From positions 1 to 6,080 of the forward strand of contig JAOPVD010000135.1 in the NCBI GenBank assembly GCA_025966295.1: a stretch of 6,080 nt of DNA, written 5' to 3'. Positions 1 to 5,433 of this stretch are shown here, one piece after another. The stretch comes from Frankiales bacterium (GTDB lineage Bacteria > Actinomycetota > Actinomycetes > Mycobacteriales > SCTD01). The notes beneath the pieces are model-generated. The model did not search any database. It was not told the DNA's origin and saw nothing but the letters and a program-made list of their open reading frames with translations. Both the position numbers and the translations under genes were made by a program. Each line of letters opens with the position of its first letter. The stretch's first letter is position 1.

Positions 1-141
1 GGCCTGCTGGTGCACCTTGTTGGGGAAGTAGTTCTCCAGGGTGCGGCCGTTGAGCTTGTAGTTGCCGGTGCCGGGAACGAGGCGCACGCGGACGATGGCC
101 TCCTTGCGGCGGCCGACGGTCTGGATCAGTTCAGCAGTCAT
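1..141 (-). CDS. rpsI: 30S ribosomal protein S9, N-terminal 47 codons (cut by window edge)
   Basis: S9 is a small-subunit protein of the 30S head whose C-terminal tail reaches the P-site tRNA. Only the first 47 residues are here. They read MTAELIQTVGRRKEAIVRVR..., followed by a PGTG turn, NGR and YFPNKVHQQA, which is the conserved S9 N-terminal region (TVGRRKEA and NGR...YFP motifs). The C-terminal K/R-rich tail lies outside the window. The ATG at 141-139 shares its A with the rplM stop codon (TAATG on the minus strand). Ribosomes finishing L13 can therefore restart on S9, and the weak AGGTG about 10 nt upstream fits coupling rather than independent initiation. rplM-rpsI is a near-universal bacterial gene pair. 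Identification is secure; the truncation is only the window boundary. Confidence 0.97.
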   Translation of the reverse strand, partial: MTAELIQTVGRRKEAIVRVRLVPGTGNYKLNGRTLENYFPNKVHQQA

Positions 142-584
142 TACTGGGACACCTGGCGAAGCTCGTAGGGAACCGGGCTCTGCGCCTGGTGGGGATGGGA
201 CGGACCGGGGTAGACCTTCAGCTTGGAGAGCATCTGACGGCCGAGCGTGTTGTGCGGGAGCATGCCCTTGATGGCCTTCTCGATGATCCGCTCGGGGCGG
301 GTCGCGAGGACGTCGGCGTAGGACGTGCTGGTGAGACCACCCGGGTAGCCGGAGTGGCGGTGCACGCGCGACTGCGCGGCCTTGATGCCGGTCATCGCGA
401 CCTTGCCGGCGTTGATGACCACGACGAAGTCGCCGGTGTCGAGGTGCGGCGCGTAGTACGGCTTGTGCTTGCCGCGCAGCAGGATCGCCGCCTGGCTGGC
501 CAGGCGGCCGAGCACGATGTCGCTCGCGTCGATGACGTGCCACTGGCGGGTCACGTCAGACGGCTTGGGCTGGTACGTGCGCAC
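141..584 (-). CDS. rplM: 50S ribosomal protein L13
   Basis: L13 is an early-assembling large-subunit protein that binds 23S rRNA. The 147-residue product has the usual family length and the expected landmarks in order: WHVIDASDIVLGRLAS (about residues 15-30), LLRGKHKPYYAPHLDTGDFVVVINA (35-59), HRHSGYPGGL (75-84), RPERIIEKAIKGMLPHNTLGRQ (96-117) and the KLKVYPGPSHPHQAQ tail. The start is GTG at 584-582, giving MRTYQPKP as in other actinobacterial L13 proteins. A purine-rich AGAGAAGAG ends about 7 nt upstream and is the only candidate ribosome-binding site. It is the first gene of the rplM-rpsI pair, separated from the ABC-F gene by 137 bp that holds a candidate promoter, so the pair can probably be transcribed separately from the upstream cluster. 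Nothing in the protein is unusual. Confidence 0.98.
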   Translation of the reverse strand: MRTYQPKPSDVTRQWHVIDASDIVLGRLASQAAILLRGKHKPYYAPHLDTGDFVVVINAGKVAMTGIKAAQSRVHRHSGYPGGLTSTSYADVLATRPERIIEKAIKGMLPHNTLGRQMLSKLKVYPGPSHPHQAQSPVPYELRQVSQ

Positions 585-669
585 GGGTCTGCTCTTCTCT
601 CGACTACATAGCTGTGGTGTGCTCCGCGCCGGGCACGCGTCAAACAGGCGCGCCGCGCAACAGCGGGCA

Positions 670-699
670 ACGATACCCGAGAGGGCTCCCGACCTGCAA
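670..699 (-). promoter_or_regulatory. Candidate sigma-70-type promoter for rplM-rpsI
   Basis: Read on the minus strand, TTGCAG (699-694) is followed after 18 nt by TATCGT (675-670). This resembles the TTGACA and TATAAT boxes, with 4 of 6 matches in the -10. Transcription would begin near 662-664 and leave a leader of about 80 nt before the rplM GTG. Position and spacing are right for an rplM promoter and no better pair was found in the gap. The match is still only moderate in GC-rich DNA. Confidence 0.35.
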
Positions 700-710
700 A
701 GCGCCCTCCC
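679..710 (-). terminator. Weak stem-loop after the ABC-F gene
   Basis: On the minus strand GGGAGGGC (710-703) can pair with GCCCTCTC (686-679), giving 8 bp with one G-U pair and a 16-nt loop. It starts 11 nt after the ABC-F stop codon and has no U-tract. It might be a weak terminator or RNA 3'-end barrier. It overlaps the spacer and -35 box of the candidate rplM promoter, so only one of the two readings may be right. Confidence 0.25.
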
Positions 711-721
711 GCGGCCGGCCC

Positions 722-2341
722 TCAGCGGGCCCGGACGACCCGGCCCTCGTCCCAGACCGGCTCAGGAGCCTCGTAGACGGTGCCGTCCTGGCCGAAGACG
801 AGGAACCGGTCGAAGCCGCGCGCGAACCAGCGGTCGTGGGTCACGGCCAGCACGGTCCCGTCGAACGCCGCCAGGCCCTCCTCCAGCGCCTCCGCGGAGG
901 CCAGGTCGAGGTTGTCGGTCGGCTCGTCCAGCAGCAGCAGCGTCGCGCCCCCGAGCTCGAGCAGCAGCACCTGGAAGCGCGCCTGCTGGCCGCCGCTGAG
1001 CGACTCGAAGCGCTGGTCGGCCTGCTCCTGCAGCTCGTAGCGGCGGAGCGCCCCGATCGCCCCGCCACGCTCCAGACCCCGCCGGTCGCCGTCGCCGCGG
1101 TGCAGCACCTCGGTGAGGGTCTTGCCGTGCAGCTCCGGCTGGTCGTGGGTCTGGGCGAACCAGCCGGCCACCACCCGCGCACCAAGGCGGACGGCGCCGG
1201 TGTGCGGCACCTCCTGCGCGGCCAGCAGCCGGAGGAAGTGCGACTTGCCGGAGCCGTTGGAGCCGAGCACCGCGACCCGCTCGCCGTATAAGACCTCGAG
1301 GTCGAAAGGCTTCATCAGGCCGGTGAGCTCGAGCTGCTCGGCGGTGACGGCCCGCACGCCGGTGCGGCCGCCCCTGAGCTTCATCGTCACCTTCTGGTCC
1401 ACGACCTGCTCGGGCGGCGGCCCGGCCTCCACGAACTTCTCGAACCGGGTCTGCATGGCCCGGTAGCGGGCCGCCAGGTCCGGGCTGATCTTGGCCTGCT
1501 CGCGCATGGTGACGACCAGCTGCTTGAGGCGGGCGTGCTCCTCGTCCCAGCGCTTGTGCAGCTCCGCGAGGCGGGCCCGGCGGGCCTGGCGGGCGTCGGC
1601 GTAGGTCGCGAAGCCGCCACCGTGCACCCAGGTGCCGTGCGCCTCCACCGTCACCACCCGGGTGGCGACGTTGTGCAGCAGCTCGCGGTCGTGGCTGACG
1701 AACAGCACCGTCTTCGGCGACTCCGCCAGGGCCGCCTCCAGCCAGCGCTTGCCGGGCACGTCCAGGTAGTTGTCCGGCTCGTCGAGCAGCAGCACCTGGT
1801 CGGGCCCGCGCAGCAGCGCCTCCAGCGCGAGCCGCTTCTGCTCACCGCCGGACAGCGTGTGCAGCTTGCGGTACTGGCAGCCGTCGTACGGCAGGCCGAG
1901 GGCCGCCATGGTGCACACGTCCCACTGCACCTCGGCGTCGTAGCCGTGCGCGTCGCCCCAGTCCGCCAGCGCCTGCGCGTACCGCATCTGGGTCTTCTCG
2001 TCGTCCTGCTCCATCATGGCCAGCTCGGCCGCCTCCAGCGCCCGGCCGGCCGCCCGGAGGTCGGGCGTGGACAGGTCCAGCAGCAGGTCCCGGACCTCGG
2101 TGTCGTCCCGGATCGAGCCGATGAACTGGCGCATCACGCCGAGCCCGCCGTCGCGCGCCACCGCCCCCTCGCTGGGAGTCAGGTCACCGGCGACGATCCG
2201 CAGCAGCGTGGTCTTGCCGGTGCCGTTGGCCCCCACCAGCGCGGTCTTGGTCCCGTCGCCCACCCGGAAGCTGGCCTCGGTGAACAGCGCCCGCCCGTCC
2301 GGCAGGACATAGCTCAGCGACTGGCAGTCGACGTAACCCAT
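722..2341 (-). CDS. ABC-F family ATPase, soluble tandem ATP-binding cassettes
   Basis: This 539-residue protein has two ATP-binding cassettes and no membrane segments, the ABC-F layout of proteins that act on the ribosome (EttA-like translation factors or antibiotic-resistance factors). Cassette 1 has Walker A GANGTGKT (37-44), signature LSGGEQ (163-168), Walker B LLLDEPDNYLD (184-194, catalytic E188) and switch histidine H217. A charged helical linker follows (about 245-320). Cassette 2 has Walker A GSNGSGKS (360-367), LSGGQQ (448-453), LLLLDEPTDNLD (468-479, E473) and H502. The usual ABC-F DEPTNHLD is altered in both copies. ATG at 2341 gives MGYVDCQ..., directly before the first cassette; GGAG is only 2 nt away, and a GTG six codons upstream (2359) is an alternative. 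It lies between truA and rplM. Specific function cannot be assigned: it could be a housekeeping translation factor or a resistance factor. Confidence 0.93.
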   Translation of the reverse strand: MGYVDCQSLSYVLPDGRALFTEASFRVGDGTKTALVGANGTGKTTLLRIVAGDLTPSEGAVARDGGLGVMRQFIGSIRDDTEVRDLLLDLSTPDLRAAGRALEAAELAMMEQDDEKTQMRYAQALADWGDAHGYDAEVQWDVCTMAALGLPYDGCQYRKLHTLSGGEQKRLALEALLRGPDQVLLLDEPDNYLDVPGKRWLEAALAESPKTVLFVSHDRELLHNVATRVVTVEAHGTWVHGGGFATYADARQARRARLAELHKRWDEEHARLKQLVVTMREQAKISPDLAARYRAMQTRFEKFVEAGPPPEQVVDQKVTMKLRGGRTGVRAVTAEQLELTGLMKPFDLEVLYGERVAVLGSNGSGKSHFLRLLAAQEVPHTGAVRLGARVVAGWFAQTHDQPELHGKTLTEVLHRGDGDRRGLERGGAIGALRRYELQEQADQRFESLSGGQQARFQVLLLELGGATLLLLDEPTDNLDLASAEALEEGLAAFDGTVLAVTHDRWFARGFDRFLVFGQDGTVYEAPEPVWDEGRVVRAR

Positions 2342-2352
2342 GGCTCCATCGT

Positions 2353-2419
2353 CGTGCACCCGGCCGTCGGCGGGCGACCGCCTTCCGGTCGGCGAACCGG
2401 TGCGGGCCGTGCACCCGGC
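2353..2419. repeat. 12-bp direct repeat upstream of the ABC-F gene
   Basis: CGTGCACCCGGC occurs at 2353-2364 and again at 2408-2419, 55 bp apart. The GTGCAC core is itself palindromic, and CGTGCAC recurs a third time at 2482-2488 over the start of the small plus-strand frame. The copies flank the region from which the ABC-F gene and the small frame diverge. This could be an operator pair, or chance in GC-rich DNA. Confidence 0.3.
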
Positions 2420-2420
2420 G

Positions 2421-2452
2421 TTCACCTGGCCGGAACCGGCGCTGCCTAGCGT
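2421..2452 (+). promoter_or_regulatory. Possible promoter for the small plus-strand frame
   Basis: TAGCGT at 2447-2452 fits the TANNNT -10 pattern. TTCACC at 2421-2426 resembles a -35 box, but the 20-nt spacer is longer than ideal. A start near 2459 would give a leader of about 24 nt containing the AGGAGG at 2473-2478, a sensible geometry. The -10 lies in the loop of a small inverted repeat (GCTGCC 2441-2446 with GGCAGC 2454-2459). Evidence is weak and positional. Confidence 0.22.
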
Positions 2453-2472
2453 CGGCAGCACCACGCCTTCCC

Positions 2473-2478
2473 AGGAGG
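2473..2478 (+). promoter_or_regulatory. Shine-Dalgarno site of the small plus-strand frame
   Basis: AGGAGG is a perfect match to the anti-Shine-Dalgarno sequence of 16S rRNA. It sits 4 nt before the GTG at 2483. It is the strongest ribosome-binding site in the window, yet it lies on the strand opposite to every conserved gene and inside an otherwise non-coding gap. It is a main reason for proposing the small gene. Confidence 0.5.
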
Positions 2479-2482
2479 AACC

Positions 2483-2566
2483 GTGCACAGCTACCTGCGC
2501 CACTGCACCCTCGGCTGCCTGGCCGCCGGGCTCGTCGGGCTGGTCGTCGGCTGGACCGCCGGTTAG
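2483..2566 (+). CDS. Candidate small single-pass membrane protein, 27 aa
   Basis: I do not recognise this product. GTG at 2483 opens 27 codons reading MHSYLRHCTLGCLAAGLVGLVVGWTAG, ending at TAG 2564-2566. Residues about 9-24 form one hydrophobic stretch rich in Gly, Leu and Val, preceded by Arg and His, so an N-in transmembrane orientation is likely. Two cysteines (8 and 12) lie at the start of the segment. Support for coding: AGGAGG 4 nt upstream, and by my hand count of codons 2-27 GC of roughly 73%, 58% and 96% at positions 1, 2 and 3, the pattern of real actinobacterial genes. It is convergent with truA, and the two stop codons overlap in TTAG (2563-2566). It is divergent from the ABC-F gene. 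No function is proposed. The alternative is a chance frame beside a chance AGGAGG. Confidence 0.5.
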   Translation: MHSYLRHCTLGCLAAGLVGLVVGWTAG

Positions 2567-3363
2567 CGCGCCCGCAGGTTGCGGGTGACCGCCTGCCGGG
2601 CCAGCAGCTCGCCGTCCGGCGGGTACTCCACCGCCTCCAGCGTGAGGCCGTGGGCCGGCGCCACCACCACGGCGCTGGCCCGCTCGGCGAGGGTCAGCAG
2701 CGCCGCCGGCCAGTCGACCGGGCGGCGGCCCTCGCCGACCGCCAGCAGCGCACCCACCATCGAGCGCACCATCGAGTGGCAGAACGCGTCGGCCTGCACG
2801 GTCGCGACGAGCACGCCGTCCGGCAGCCGTTCCCACTCCAGCCGCAGCAGCGTCCGGATCGTGGTGGCGCCCTCCCGGCGCTTGCAGAACGCCGCGAAGT
2901 CCTGCAGCCCCACCAGGCCCGCCGAGGCCGCCCGCAGCGCCCCCAGGTCGAGCGGCCGGGGCCAGGTCAGGGTGTCGTGCCGGCGCAGCGGGTCGACCGC
3001 CTCCGGGGTGTCGGCGATCCGGTAGCGGTAGGTCCGGCTCACCCCGCAGAAGCGGGCGTCGAAGCCCTCCGGAGCCCGGGACACCCGGTGCACCCGGACG
3101 TCCAGCGGCAGCCTGCCGTTGAGGCGGCGCAGCAGCAGCCGGTCGTCGGCGAGCTCCTGCGGCAGGTCGATGTGGGCCACCTGGCCGCGGGCGTGCACCC
3201 CGGCGTCGGTGCGGCCGGCGACGGTGACCCGCGGCAGGTCGGTGCGCCGGGTGATCGTCGCGAGCGCCGCTTCCAGCTCGCCCTGCACGGTCCGCTGGTC
3301 GTGCTGGAAGGCCCAGCCCGCGAAGCCGGTGCCGTCGTAGGCCAGGTCCAGGCGGACCCGCAC
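2563..3363 (-). CDS. truA: tRNA pseudouridine(38-40) synthase TruA
   Basis: TruA isomerises uridines 38, 39 and 40 in the anticodon arm of tRNAs to pseudouridine. With the GTG start at 3363 the protein has 266 residues, normal for the family. Visible marks are RLDLAYDGTGFAGWA (4-18), the catalytic motif GRTDAGVHA (50-58) with nucleophile Asp53, the SRTYRYRI strand in the middle, and FCHSMVRSMVGALLAVG in the second half (the family's F-x-x-x-MVR-x-(I/M)VG motif). TTG at 3366 is an alternative start one codon upstream; homologues usually begin M-R-x-x-L. No Shine-Dalgarno lies at normal distance: the nearest GGGGAGG is about 17 nt away and is buried in a stem-loop. truA following rplQ is a common actinobacterial arrangement. 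Its stop overlaps that of a small plus-strand frame by 4 bp. Confidence 0.96.
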   Translation of the reverse strand: MRVRLDLAYDGTGFAGWAFQHDQRTVQGELEAALATITRRTDLPRVTVAGRTDAGVHARGQVAHIDLPQELADDRLLLRRLNGRLPLDVRVHRVSRAPEGFDARFCGVSRTYRYRIADTPEAVDPLRRHDTLTWPRPLDLGALRAASAGLVGLQDFAAFCKRREGATTIRTLLRLEWERLPDGVLVATVQADAFCHSMVRSMVGALLAVGEGRRPVDWPAALLTLAERASAVVVAPAHGLTLEAVEYPPDGELLARQAVTRNLRAR

Positions 3364-3371
3364 CAACGGCG

Positions 3372-3406
3372 CGAGCCCGCCCTCCCCGGTGGGGAGGACG
3401 GGCTCG
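3372..3406 (-). terminator. 16-bp stem-loop between rplQ and truA
   Basis: Arms 3372-3387 and 3391-3406 form a 16-bp stem around a 3-nt loop (ACC in the minus-strand RNA). The single imperfect pair (3380/3398) is G-U in minus-strand RNA but C-A in plus-strand RNA, so the structure favours the mRNA strand. It begins 16 nt after the rplQ stop and ends 8 nt before the truA GTG. No U-run follows. The 3' arm contains GGGGAGG, the only Shine-Dalgarno-like sequence before truA. It may be a U-less terminator, an mRNA barrier, or a lid on truA translation. Confidence 0.55.
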
Positions 3407-3422
3407 ACGGCGTGGTTCTCGG

Positions 3423-4106
3423 TTACTTGTCGCCCTCGGCGTCCTTGGCGGGCGCCTCGTCGGCCGGAGCGGCCTCGACCTCGGCGGCCTCAGCCTCGGC
3501 GGCCGGGGGCTCCTCGGCGAACAGGTCCTCCTGCACCGGCGCCTCGGCGACCGGGGCCTCCTCGGCGACCGGGGCCTGCTCGGCCGGGGCCTCAGCAGCA
3601 GCGGCCTCGGCAGCGACCGCGGCGGCGGTCGGGGACTCGGCCGCCAGCTCCTGCGCGGCCTCGCGGGTGGCACCCGTGGGGGCCTTCTTCGGGGCGCTCT
3701 TGGTGCCGCGGGCGCGCTCGGCCTCGCCGACCGCCTGCTGGGCGACGGTGAGGGCCTCGACGAGCTCGATGATCGCCATGGGCGCGTTGTCGCCCTTGCG
3801 GGGGCCGAGCTTCACGATCCGGGTGTAGCCACCGGGACGGTTTTCATAGCGCGGGCCGATCTCGTCGAACAGCACGTGCACGACGCTCTTGTCGTTCAGG
3901 CGCTTGAGCACCTGCCGGCGGGCGTGCAGGTCGCCCTTCTTGGCGAACGTGATCAGGTGCTCGGCGTACGGGCGGAGCCGCTTGGCCTTCGCCTCGGTGG
4001 TGGTGATCCGGCCGTGCTCGAACAGCGCCTGGGCGAGGTTCGCCAGCATGTGCCGCTCGTGGGCCGGGCTGCCACCCATCCGGGGGCCCTTGGTGGGCGT
4101 GGGCAT
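3423..4106 (-). CDS. rplQ: 50S ribosomal protein L17 with long Ala/Glu/Pro-rich C-terminal extension
   Basis: L17 is a large-subunit protein near the exit tunnel. Residues 1-119 are the conserved fold: MPTPTKGPRMGGSPAHERHM, LANLAQALFEHGRITTTEAKAKRLRPYAE (21-49), and GPRYENRPGGYTRIVKLGPRKGDNAPMAIIELVEAL (84-119). The product is 227 residues against about 127 in E. coli and, from memory, 165-190 in many actinobacteria. The extra 108 residues begin with a basic patch (TKSAPKKAP, 135-143) and then become a low-complexity acidic A/E/P tail ending EGDK. Part of the tail comes from an 18-bp tandem duplication. The tail is probably disordered. The ATG at 4106 has AGGAG 6 nt upstream. The gene follows rpoA by 131 bp that contains a strong stem-loop. 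Confidence 0.97.
   Translation of the reverse strand: MPTPTKGPRMGGSPAHERHMLANLAQALFEHGRITTTEAKAKRLRPYAEHLITFAKKGDLHARRQVLKRLNDKSVVHVLFDEIGPRYENRPGGYTRIVKLGPRKGDNAPMAIIELVEALTVAQQAVGEAERARGTKSAPKKAPTGATREAAQELAAESPTAAAVAAEAAAAEAPAEQAPVAEEAPVAEAPVQEDLFAEEPPAAEAEAAEVEAAPADEAPAKDAEGDK
3542..3592. repeat. 18-bp tandem repeat inside the rplQ tail
   Basis: CCTCGGCGACCGGGGCCT occurs twice back to back (3542-3559 and 3560-3577), followed by a shortened third copy to 3592. Each unit is six codons, so the frame is kept and the protein gains EAPVAE-like hexapeptides. This is typical slippage-prone repeat growth in a disordered tail and may vary in copy number between strains. Confidence 0.85.
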
Positions 4107-4112
4107 TGCGTT

Positions 4113-4117
4113 CTCCT
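4113..4117 (-). promoter_or_regulatory. Ribosome-binding site of rplQ
   Basis: The minus strand reads AGGAG, then 6 nt, then the ATG at 4106. This supports that start and shows rplQ can initiate on its own rather than depending on coupling to rpoA. A small hairpin (GGGAG/CTCCC, 4128-4132 with 4142-4146) lies just upstream. Confidence 0.75.
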
Positions 4118-4197
4118 GTCAGATGCGGGGAGGGCTGGGCTCTCCCGTGGGGGCGGTACCGCGGTCGCGGCGTCCCTGTCTGCTGTGCGGTCGTGCA

Positions 4198-4231
4198 CCG
4201 GTACGGCGACCCGGGTGGGTCGCCGTACCGG
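4198..4231 (-). terminator. Perfect 15-bp stem-loop between rpoA and rplQ
   Basis: Positions 4198-4212 and 4217-4231 are perfect inverted repeats (CCGGTACGGCGACCC and its complement) around a 4-nt loop, ACCC in the mRNA. The structure starts 6 nt after the rpoA stop codon and is followed by TGCACGACC, with no U-tract. It could end a fraction of transcripts or protect the 3' end of a processed rpoA message. The structure is certain from the sequence; its function is inferred. Confidence 0.55.
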
Positions 4232-4237
4232 GTCGGG

Positions 4238-5287
4238 CTAGAGCTGCTCGGTCTCGGCGAAGCCGCCGTCGTCGTCGGACTCGCCCTCGGCGAACGGGGC
4301 GTAGTCGTCGGTGCCGTAGCTGTTGGCCACCTGCGAGGGGTCGAACCCGGGCGGGCTGTCCTTCAGGCCGAGGCCCATCTGGTGCAGCTTGACCTTGACC
4401 TCGTCGATCGACTTGCTGCCGAAGTTGCGGATGTCGAGCAGGTCCGCCTCCGACCGCGAGACGAGCTCGCCGACGCTGTGGATGCCCTCGCGCTTGAGGC
4501 AGTTGTAGGAGCGGACGGTGAGGTCCATCTCCTCGATCGGGAGCGCCAGGTCGGCGGCCAGGGCGGCGTCCGTCGGGGACGGGCCGATGTCGATCCCCTC
4601 GGCCTCCTCGTTGAGCTCCTGCGCGAGGCCGAACAGGCCGACCAGCGTCTTGCCGGCGCTGGCGACCGCGTCCCGCGGGGTCATCGAGTTCTTGGTCTCG
4701 ACGTCGAGGATCAGCTTGTCGAAGTCGGTGCGCTGCTCGACGCGGGTGGCCTCGACCTTGTAGGTCACCTTGAGGACCGGCGAGTAGATCGAGTCGACCG
4801 GGATCCGGCCGATCTCCTGGCCCGCCTGCTTGTTCTGCACGGCCGAGACGTAGCCGCGGCCACGCTCGACGGTCAGCTCGATCTCGAGCCGGCCCTTGCC
4901 GTTGAGGGTCGCGATGTGCAGGTCCGGGTTGTGGACCTCGACACCGGCCGGGGGCGCGATGTCGGCGGCGGTGACCGGGCCGGGGCCCTGCTTGCGCAGG
5001 TACATGACGACCGGCTCGTCGCTCTCGGAGGAGACGACCAGCTCCTTGAGGTTCAGGATGAGGTCGGTGACGTCCTCCTTCACCCCCGGAACGGTCGTGA
5101 ACTCGTGGAGGACGCCGTCGATGCGAATCGACGTGACCGCGGCGCCCGGGATGGAGCTGAGCAGGGTGCGGCGGATCGAGTTGCCGAGGGTGTAACCGAA
5201 GCCGGGCTCGAGCGGCTCGAGGACGAACCGCGAGCGGCGCTCGTTGACCACCTCTTCGGTGAGGGTGGGGCGCTGTGCGATGAGCAC
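4238..5287 (-). CDS. rpoA: DNA-directed RNA polymerase subunit alpha
   Basis: Alpha dimerises to scaffold beta and beta-prime, and its C-terminal domain contacts upstream promoter DNA and activators. The product is 349 residues. The N-terminal assembly domain carries LEPGFGYTLGNSIRRTLLSSIPG (about 26-48), the dimerisation helix, and runs to about 227. A flexible linker (228-250) follows. The C-terminal domain (about 252-308) contains LTVRSYNCLKREGIHSVGEL, where Arg259, Asn262 and Lys265 match the DNA-contacting R265, N268 and K271 of E. coli. An acidic tail ends FAETEQL, as in other actinobacteria. GTG at 5287 was chosen because it gives MLIAQRPTLTEE, the family N-terminus, with GGAAGGA 6 nt upstream; the open frame continues further upstream but without homology. 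It follows rpsD by 146 bp containing a strong stem-loop. It is complete, with no anomaly in the protein. Confidence 0.98.
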   Translation of the reverse strand: MLIAQRPTLTEEVVNERRSRFVLEPLEPGFGYTLGNSIRRTLLSSIPGAAVTSIRIDGVLHEFTTVPGVKEDVTDLILNLKELVVSSESDEPVVMYLRKQGPGPVTAADIAPPAGVEVHNPDLHIATLNGKGRLEIELTVERGRGYVSAVQNKQAGQEIGRIPVDSIYSPVLKVTYKVEATRVEQRTDFDKLILDVETKNSMTPRDAVASAGKTLVGLFGLAQELNEEAEGIDIGPSPTDAALAADLALPIEEMDLTVRSYNCLKREGIHSVGELVSRSEADLLDIRNFGSKSIDEVKVKLHQMGLGLKDSPPGFDPSQVANSYGTDDYAPFAEGESDDDGGFAETEQL

Positions 5288-5292
5288 GCTGT

Positions 5293-5319
5293 GTCCTTCC
5301 GGGACGTTCCGCGACGTCC
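5293..5319 (-). promoter_or_regulatory. Alternative hairpins over the rpoA ribosome-binding site
   Basis: In the rpoA leader the minus strand reads GGACGT (5319-5314), CGCGGA, ACGTCC (5307-5302), CGGAA, GGAC (5296-5293). The GTCC at 5305-5302 can pair either with the upstream GGAC as part of a 6-bp stem that leaves the Shine-Dalgarno GGAAGGA (5300-5294) free, or with the downstream GGAC, covering that site. The two pairings exclude each other, as in a translational switch. The second stem is only 4 bp, so regulation is speculative. Confidence 0.25.
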
Positions 5320-5396
5320 GCCATATGACGTCACGAGGGGTGCACGGGGTGGCGAGGCCCACGCGATGTGGAGTTGTTGTGTGCGGGACATGCTGA

Positions 5397-5427
5397 GACC
5401 GCCGGGGGCCGAAAGCCCCCGGCGGTC
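5397..5427 (-). terminator. Perfect 13-bp stem-loop between rpsD and rpoA
   Basis: Positions 5397-5409 and 5415-5427 are perfect inverted repeats (GACCGCCGGGGGC and its complement). The loop is UUUCG in the minus-strand RNA, close to a stable UUCG-type loop. The stem begins 6 nt after the rpsD stop codon. The following RNA, UCAGCAUGUCC, has no U-run. This is a U-less terminator or an RNA-end barrier. If it terminates efficiently, rpoA needs its own promoter in 5288-5396; the best I see there is no better than chance. Confidence 0.55.
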
Positions 5428-5433
5428 CTTCTG

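Noticed and set aside
605..643. Second rplM promoter using TTGACG (minus strand, 643-638) and TATGTA (610-605)
   Set aside because: The boxes are 27 nt apart, far too wide for a sigma-70-type promoter, and no alternative partner exists for either box.
2342..3673. Minus-strand open frame extending the ABC-F gene upstream through truA, giving a protein of nearly 1000 residues
   Set aside because: The extra N-terminal part is Arg/Pro/Ala-rich sequence in the wrong frame over truA and rplQ. ABC-F homology begins exactly at the ATG at 2341.
2650..3828. Plus-strand open frame of about 392 codons over truA and rplQ
   Set aside because: Antisense shadow of two conserved genes. Its Ser/Ala-rich part is the complement of the low-complexity L17 tail.
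4153..4162. GCGGTACCGC palindrome before rplQ as an operator
   Set aside because: A 10-bp palindrome alone in GC-rich DNA is not convincing, with no second copy or promoter boxes beside it.
5326..5333. TGACGTCA palindrome in the rpoA leader as a regulator-binding site
   Set aside because: A single 8-bp palindrome resembling a eukaryotic CRE motif has no known meaning here and can arise by chance in this composition.
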